Shown here in pieces: positions 60,065 to 64,000 of a stretch of DNA of 64,000 nucleotides. A program made the translations under genes and the position numbers. Every line of letters begins with the position of its first letter. Within the stretch, counting starts at the first letter, position 1. The notes below the pieces were generated by a model that searched no databases, was not told the origin of the DNA, and saw only the letters and a program-made list of their open reading frames with translations. This DNA is from Nocardioides salarius (lineage in GTDB: Bacteria; Actinomycetota; Actinomycetes; Propionibacteriales; Nocardioidaceae): NCBI RefSeq assembly GCF_016907435.1, contig NZ_JAFBBZ010000001.1:1550001-1614000 (forward strand). The letters are read 5' to 3'.

Positions 60065-60484
60065 TCAGCGACCGGCGGTGACGTCGCCGCGCACCAGGCC
60101 GGGGCCGTCGAAGGTCTCGGCCGGGTCGTAGCCGGTGGCCATGATCTTGTTGTCGCCGTCGACGAAGACGACGTGCGGCTGCAGCTCCTTGGCCTCCGCG
60201 GTCTCCATCTGGGCGTAGGCGATCAGGATGACCAGGTCGCCGGGGTGCACCAGGCGCGCGGCGGCGCCGTTGATGCCGATCACGCCCGAGCCGCGCTCGC
60301 CGGCGATCGTGTAGGTCTCGAGGCGGGCGCCGTTGGTGATGTCGACGATGTGCACCAGCTCGCCGGCCAGCAGGTCGGCGGCGTCGAGGAGGTCCTCGTC
60401 GACGGTCACCGAGCCTACGTAGTGCAGGTCGGCCTGGGTCACCGTCGCGCGGTGGATCTTGCTCTTCATCATCGTGCGCAGCAT
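60065..60484 (-). CDS. panD: Aspartate 1-decarboxylase proenzyme
   Basis: The protein has 139 residues. It has [20 protein letters not shown], then the self-cleavage site [10 protein letters not shown] (between Gly 24 and Ser 25, giving the pyruvoyl group) and [20 protein letters not shown]. It makes beta-alanine for pantothenate. The start is 5 bp after the panC stop. The gene is followed by nadB. Confidence 0.96.
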   Translation of the reverse strand: MLRTMMKSKIHRATVTQADLHYVGSVTVDEDLLDAADLLAGELVHIVDITNGARLETYTIAGERGSGVIGINGAAARLVHPGDLVILIAYAQMETAEAKELQPHVVFVDGDNKIMATGYDPAETFDGPGLVRGDVTAGR

Positions 60485-60489
60485 GCGGA

Positions 60490-61392
60490 TCACTCCTGGT
60501 GGTGGGGCTGGTCGGGGGAGGTCGCCGGGCGACCGAGGACGAGGGGGAGGTTGTCGATGAGGCGGGTGCTGCCGACGCGGGCGGCGATCAGCACCCGCGC
60601 GTCGGTGCCGGCGGGCACGTCGTCGGGCAGCGCGGCCAGGGCGGGGTCGGTGATCTCGAGGTAGTCGAGGTCGACGCCCTCGGCGGCCCGCAGCTCGCCG
60701 CGGGCGGCGTCGAGGGCGACCTTGGCGCCGTACCCGCTCGCCTCGACGGCGGCCAGCAGGGTGCGGCTGAGCGCGACGGCCTGCTCGCGCTGCTCGGGGT
60801 CGAGGTGCACGTTGCGGCTCGACATCGCCAGCCCGTCGGGCTCGCGGCGGGTCTCGGCGCCGACGACCTCGACGCCCTGGCACAGGTCGGCGACCATCCG
60901 GCGGATCAGCACGAGCTGCTGGTAGTCCTTCTCGCCGAAGACCGCGACGTCGGGGCGCACCAGCCCGAAGAGCTTGGCGACCACGGTCAGCACGCCGCGG
61001 TAGTGCCCGGGGCGGGTGCGGCCCTCGAGCACCTCGGCCAGCGGGCCGGGCTCGACGGTGACCTCGGGCTCGCCGCCGGGGTAGACCTCGTCGACGGTGG
61101 GCGCGAAGACGACGTCGGCACCCTCGCGGGCGCACACCTCGAGGTCGGCCTCCAGGGTGCGCGGGTAGGTCTCGAGGTCGGCGGCCTCGCCGAACTGCAG
61201 CGGGTTGACGAAGACCGAGACGACGACCGGGCCGCCGCCGACGTGCTCGCGCGCGACCCGCACCAGGGAGGCGTGCCCCTCGTGCAGCGCGCCCATGGTC
61301 GGCACCAGCCCGACCCGCAGGCCGTCCCTGCGGGCGGGCGCGAGCTGCTCGGCGAGCTCGCTGCGGGTGCGGACGAGGATCGGGGCGCTCAC
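60490..61392 (-). CDS. panC: Pantothenate synthetase
   Basis: The protein has 300 residues. The nucleotide-binding motif is [57 protein letters not shown] and SSRNVHLDP. It joins pantoate and beta-alanine using ATP. The GTG at 61392 overlaps the DUF2520 stop (GTGA), so it is coupled to that gene. The C-terminal Pro/His tail ends just before panD. panB is not in the window. Confidence 0.96.
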   Translation of the reverse strand: MSAPILVRTRSELAEQLAPARRDGLRVGLVPTMGALHEGHASLVRVAREHVGGGPVVVSVFVNPLQFGEAADLETYPRTLEADLEVCAREGADVVFAPTVDEVYPGGEPEVTVEPGPLAEVLEGRTRPGHYRGVLTVVAKLFGLVRPDVAVFGEKDYQQLVLIRRMVADLCQGVEVVGAETRREPDGLAMSSRNVHLDPEQREQAVALSRTLLAAVEASGYGAKVALDAARGELRAAEGVDLDYLEITDPALAALPDDVPAGTDARVLIAARVGSTRLIDNLPLVLGRPATSPDQPHHQE

Positions 61393-62333
61393 CGGCTCTC
61401 CCGCGTCACCGCGGGCTCGTTGGGACGCGCCGGGGCCACCGGCCGGGCGGGGTCGGGCGCGGAGTGCTCGTCGAGCAGCTCGTGGATGCGCATCGCCCGC
61501 AGCGGCACGATCCGGCCGTCGGTGACCGCCCGCCCGAGCGTGGCGCGGGCGAGGGCGACGTACGACGCCTTGGTCTGGGGGGCGTTGGCGGTGATGTCGT
61601 CGAGGTGGGCGCGCACGGTGCCGACGTCGCCGCGCACGATCGGGCCGGTCAGCGCGGCGTCGCCGTGCTCGAGCGCGTTGTCGAGGGCGGCGACCAGCAG
61701 CGGTCGCAGGGTGCCGGCGGGGTCGTCGGCACCGGCGGCGGCCAGCACCTCCATCGCCTCGGTCACCAGCGTGACCAGGTGGTTGGCGCCGTGCGCCAGA
61801 CCGGCGTGGTAGAGCGTGCGCATCTCCTCGGGCACCCACATCGCCCGGCCGCCGAGGTCGGCGACGACCCGCTCGGCGACCTCGCGCTCCCCGGCGCCGG
61901 CGGTGAGGCCGAAGACGCAACCGGAGAGCCGGTCGAGGTCGAGCGCGGTGCCGGTGAAGGTCATCGCGGGGTGGATGGCCGCGGTGCGCGCACCCGCGGC
62001 GCGGGCGGGCTCCAGGACCGCCAGGCCGTGGCGGCCCGAGGTGTGCACGACCAGCTGGCCCTCGCGCAGCGCACCGGCGCCGGCGAGCGTGGTGACGACG
62101 TTGTCGAGCATGTCGTCGGGCACCGTCAGCAGCAGCAGGTCGCACGCCCTGGCGACCGCGGTGGGCTTGTCGTTGGGGACGCCCGGCAGCAGCGCGGCGA
62201 TGCGCCCCAGGGTGGCGTCGGAGGCGCCGGCCGCGGCGACGACCTCGTGGCCGGCGTCGCGCAGGCGGGCAGCGAGGACGGCGCCGACGCGTCCCGCGCC
62301 GATCACCCCCACCCGCAGTGCGGGGAGAGACAT
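61389..62333 (-). CDS. Rossmann-fold DUF2520 dehydrogenase-like protein
   Basis: The protein has 314 residues. It has an NAD(P)-binding [20 protein letters not shown] motif, a catalytic-looking [15 protein letters not shown] and [19 protein letters not shown], and the DUF2520 C-terminal part with [20 protein letters not shown]. The M. tuberculosis counterpart is Rv3603c, upstream of panC as here. An unassigned ketopantoate reductase role is attractive because ketopantoate reduction is needed before PanC, but it is a hypothesis. The ATG at 62333 has AAAGG upstream; an in-frame ATG at 62444 would add an unlikely Gly/Thr-rich prefix. It heads the six-gene pan/nad/coaX operon. Confidence 0.85.
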   Translation of the reverse strand: MSLPALRVGVIGAGRVGAVLAARLRDAGHEVVAAAGASDATLGRIAALLPGVPNDKPTAVARACDLLLLTVPDDMLDNVVTTLAGAGALREGQLVVHTSGRHGLAVLEPARAAGARTAAIHPAMTFTGTALDLDRLSGCVFGLTAGAGEREVAERVVADLGGRAMWVPEEMRTLYHAGLAHGANHLVTLVTEAMEVLAAAGADDPAGTLRPLLVAALDNALEHGDAALTGPIVRGDVGTVRAHLDDITANAPQTKASYVALARATLGRAVTDGRIVPLRAMRIHELLDEHSAPDPARPVAPARPNEPAVTRESR

Positions 62334-62505
62334 GTCAGAACCTTTCGTTCCAGTCCCTCCGACCACCCCCACGTCGGTGCAGCCGGGGCTGCGGGCGCGG
62401 GGGCCGGGGTGGGTACCGGACGTCGTGTCCGTCAGATACCCCATGAACGGTACGCCGCTCGGGCAACACGCGTAACCCGCGACGGTGTGACCTGGCCCAC
62501 CGCCG

Positions 62506-62576
62506 CCGTTGGTCGAGCAGCGAGGGCCGAAGGCTCGAGCGACGCCGAGACCCCGCCACCACCCGGCGTACGCCGG
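62506..62576. repeat. Dispersed palindromic element, copy 3 (left half and centre only)
   Basis: GTTGGTCGAGCAGCGAGG followed by CCGAAGGCTCGAGCGACG and CCGAGACCCC (62506-62554) is the same half module as in copies 1 and 2. The centre CCGGCGTACGCCGG (62563-62576) follows. The second half is missing and replaced by a 22-bp tandem array. The rest of the 62334-62505 gap is presumably the operon promoter; TATCTG-like and TTGCCC-like boxes can be seen but not paired with confidence. Confidence 0.75.
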
Positions 62577-62663
62577 TGCGAAGTTCAGGCCGGGTCAGTG
62601 CGAAGTTCGGGCCGGGTCAGTGCGCAGTTCGGGCCGGGTCGGCGCGAAGTTCGGGCCGGGTCA
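62576..62663. repeat. Four 22-bp tandem repeats at the glycosyltransferase 3' end
   Basis: The units are 62576-62597, 62598-62619, 62620-62641 and 62642-62663, each close to GTGCGAAGTTCGGGCCGGGT plus CA, with one or two substitutions. The last unit ends in the TGA of the glycosyltransferase gene (62661-62663, minus strand). The array also abuts the copy-3 palindromic element. Confidence 0.88.
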
Positions 62664-63575
62664 GCCGACCTGAAGGGGGCGCGGGGCGCGGGGCAGCCAG
62701 TCGCGGGTGACGTGGTCGACGACGTGCACGCCCTCGGGGGCGCGGATCTCGTGCACGCCCGGCGGCACGGTGCCCTCCTTGAGCGCGTGGAAGACCGCCC
62801 ACTCGCGGCGCTTGCGGCGGTTGCGCCACGAGGTCGCGAACGACGCCGGGTCGGTCCAGTGCGCGAACTCGTCGCCGTGCAGGTCCTTGAGCTCCACGCA
62901 CAGCCCGTGCGGCAGGCCCATGGTGCGGCAGTTGTCGGGCGTCGAGCGGATCTCCCACTCGAAGGCCTTGGTGAAGACGAAGTCGGGGCCCACCGGGTAG
63001 CCCCACTCCTCGGCGTTGCGCAGCCCCAGGTCGAGGTAGGCCAGCGACTCGTCCTCGAGGTAGAGCCCGTGGCGCGGCACCCGGATGATCGACTGCACGC
63101 CCCCGACCTGCCAGGTCAGGTCGGACATCGAGACCTCGCCCTCGGTGGTCAGCACCATGTCGCCGTCCCACTTCCAGGAGTAGCGGGTGCCGACCTGGGC
63201 GAAGCACCAGTTGTAGAAGTACGACAGCGAGTGCACCGACAGCTCGTGCACCGCGAGGTGCTCGGCGCCGGCGCGGGCCACCTCGAAGGGGTACGTCAGC
63301 TGGGTCAGCTTGTGGGACAGCCCGGCGTCGGCGGCCGCGCGGGCCGCCACCTCGGGGGTGCCGTCGGTGGAGCCGTTGTCGACCACGACCACGTGGTCGG
63401 TGGCGCGCAGCAGCGGCGGCAGCACGAACGGCAGCGCCATCGACTCGTCCTTGACCCGCAGCACCGCGGTGGCGCCGGGGCGCAGGCCACCCGGCCGGTT
63501 CCAGGGCCAGGTGATGTCGAAGTCGGTGTGGCCCTCGATGTTGCGCAGGCCCTCGGGGTTGCGGATCGCGTTCAC
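62661..63575 (-). CDS. Glycosyltransferase family 2-like protein
   Basis: The protein has 304 residues. The N-terminal part has ATAVLRVKDESMALPFVLPP then DHVVVVDNGSTDGTPEVAAR, the nucleotide-sugar-binding core of GT2 enzymes. A DGDMVLTTEGEVSM segment gives the D-x-D-like metal site (WKWDGDMV). It may transfer a sugar to a surface glycan. The GTG at 63575 is 7 nt after the preceding stop, so it forms an operon with the truncated gene. A 22-bp array forms its 3' end. Confidence 0.85.
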   Translation of the reverse strand: MNAIRNPEGLRNIEGHTDFDITWPWNRPGGLRPGATAVLRVKDESMALPFVLPPLLRATDHVVVVDNGSTDGTPEVAARAAADAGLSHKLTQLTYPFEVARAGAEHLAVHELSVHSLSYFYNWCFAQVGTRYSWKWDGDMVLTTEGEVSMSDLTWQVGGVQSIIRVPRHGLYLEDESLAYLDLGLRNAEEWGYPVGPDFVFTKAFEWEIRSTPDNCRTMGLPHGLCVELKDLHGDEFAHWTDPASFATSWRNRRKRREWAVFHALKEGTVPPGVHEIRAPEGVHVVDHVTRDWLPRAPRPLQVG

Positions 63576-63582
63576 GACCGGC

Positions 63583-64000
63583 TCAGCGCTCGCGCCCGGC
63601 GGCCTTGCGCAGGCCGCGTCGTACGCTCGGCGGGATCGCGGCGCGCAGGCCGTGCGGGATCCGGTCGACGGCGGAGCCGGGGGCCGGGGCGGCGGGCCCA
63701 GGCGTGGGAGCCGCTGGGGCGGGGGCCTTGTCGCGTCCGCGCCGGGTCTTCTGCTCGGCCGCGACCACCGAGGAGCGCGAGATCGCCTCGGACTCCTCGT
63801 AGAGGTCGACGTAGGTCTCGCGCAGCTGGTCGAGCGCCTGGTGCACCTCGGGCTGGTCACCACCGGGCTCGGCGAGCTTGTTGAGCTCGTTCCAGGTCTC
63901 GGCGGTCAGCTCGTGCAGCCGCTTGGGCAGCCCCAGGTCGTCGAGCGAGCCGGAGACGCGGCGCAGGCCGGGGTCGACGAAGCGGTGCCCGTCGCGGATC
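63583..64000 (-). CDS. C-terminal fragment of a surface-biosynthesis-like protein (cut by window edge)
   Basis: The visible 138 residues begin IRDGHRFVDPGLRRVSGSLD and continue with LGLPKRLHELTAETWNELNK, then a helix DQLRETYVDLYEESEAISRS, a Pro/Ala-rich stretch and a basic end (LRKAAGRER). It could be the C-terminus of a sulfotransferase or a second glycan enzyme, judged by the neighbouring glycosyltransferase; I cannot assign it. The gene continues beyond 64000. Confidence 0.6.
   Translation of the reverse strand, partial: IRDGHRFVDPGLRRVSGSLDDLGLPKRLHELTAETWNELNKLAEPGGDQPEVHQALDQLRETYVDLYEESEAISRSSVVAAEQKTRRGRDKAPAPAAPTPGPAAPAPGSAVDRIPHGLRAAIPPSVRRGLRKAAGRER

Overview
The window is a contiguous stretch of a high-GC actinobacterial chromosome. 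The gene families point to the order Propionibacteriales, most likely Nocardioides or a close relative. Supporting content includes mycothiol synthase, Lsr2, ClpC with a ClgR-like box, an F420-dependent oxidoreductase, GlnR, DUF222/HNH proteins, and many GTG starts or leaderless TANNNT promoters. The genus is inferred from gene content and style, not from a marker gene. No rRNA, CRISPR array, integrase or complete insertion sequence was seen; one tRNA (Lys, TTT) is present.

Region by region. 1-3.8 kb: 5' end of an O-acetylhomoserine sulfhydrylase gene, then a four-gene translationally coupled cassette (hypothetical, WXG100-like protein, DUF1023 hydrolase, lipoprotein). 3.9-5.5 kb: HipB/HipA-type toxin-antitoxin pair. 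5.6-7.5 kb: sulfur operon DUF4395-cysA2-sseC, preceded by a 25-codon cysteine-containing leader ORF and an attenuator-like hairpin. 8.2-10.7 kb: gmd and a compositionally mosaic pair of exported proteins. 10.9-17.7 kb: membrane thioredoxin, HU, HspR-like repressor and Hsp20, DUF222/HNH protein, MoaD/ThiS, GlnR, MshD. 17.7-25 kb: membrane/stress cluster (DUF4235, YihY, DUF3618, holin-like), nitrobindin-fur-ygfZ operon, DsrE protein, and an 840-residue Ala/Glu coiled-coil membrane protein. 25-36.6 kb: phosphate and polyphosphate block (ppk, DUF47-pit, pstSCAB, Nudix/phosphatase) with two PHO-box-like repeats. 37.9-41.3 kb: copper regulon csoR-copZ-copA and cspA. 41.5-47 kb: exported peptidase-like hydrolase and a CoA-ester catabolic operon divergent from a TetR regulator. 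47-53 kb: tRNA-Lys, membrane proteins, LuxR-type regulator, F420 enzyme, HAD hydrolase, mutY. 53-62.3 kb: clpC, lsr2 and a cofactor operon (DUF2520, panC, panD, nadB, nadC, coaX) for pantothenate/CoA and NAD synthesis. 62.6-64 kb: glycosyltransferase and a truncated gene.

Much of the order recalls two Mycobacterium tuberculosis neighbourhoods: Rv0813c-Rv0821c (nitrobindin, sseC2, cysA2, thioredoxin, glnR, mshD, pst) and Rv3596c-Rv3603c (clpC1, lsr2, coaX, panD, panC, DUF2520). Most of the window is therefore conserved core. The accessory interest lies in the leader-peptide attenuator, a dispersed palindromic repeat family (three copies), a 12-bp inverted tandem array in front of lsr2, the mosaic exported pair at 9.3-10.7 kb, the WXG100/DUF1023 cassette and the giant coiled-coil protein. 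Eleven genes have a TANNNT hexamer 6 or 7 nt before the start codon, which suggests widespread leaderless transcripts and fixes several starts.
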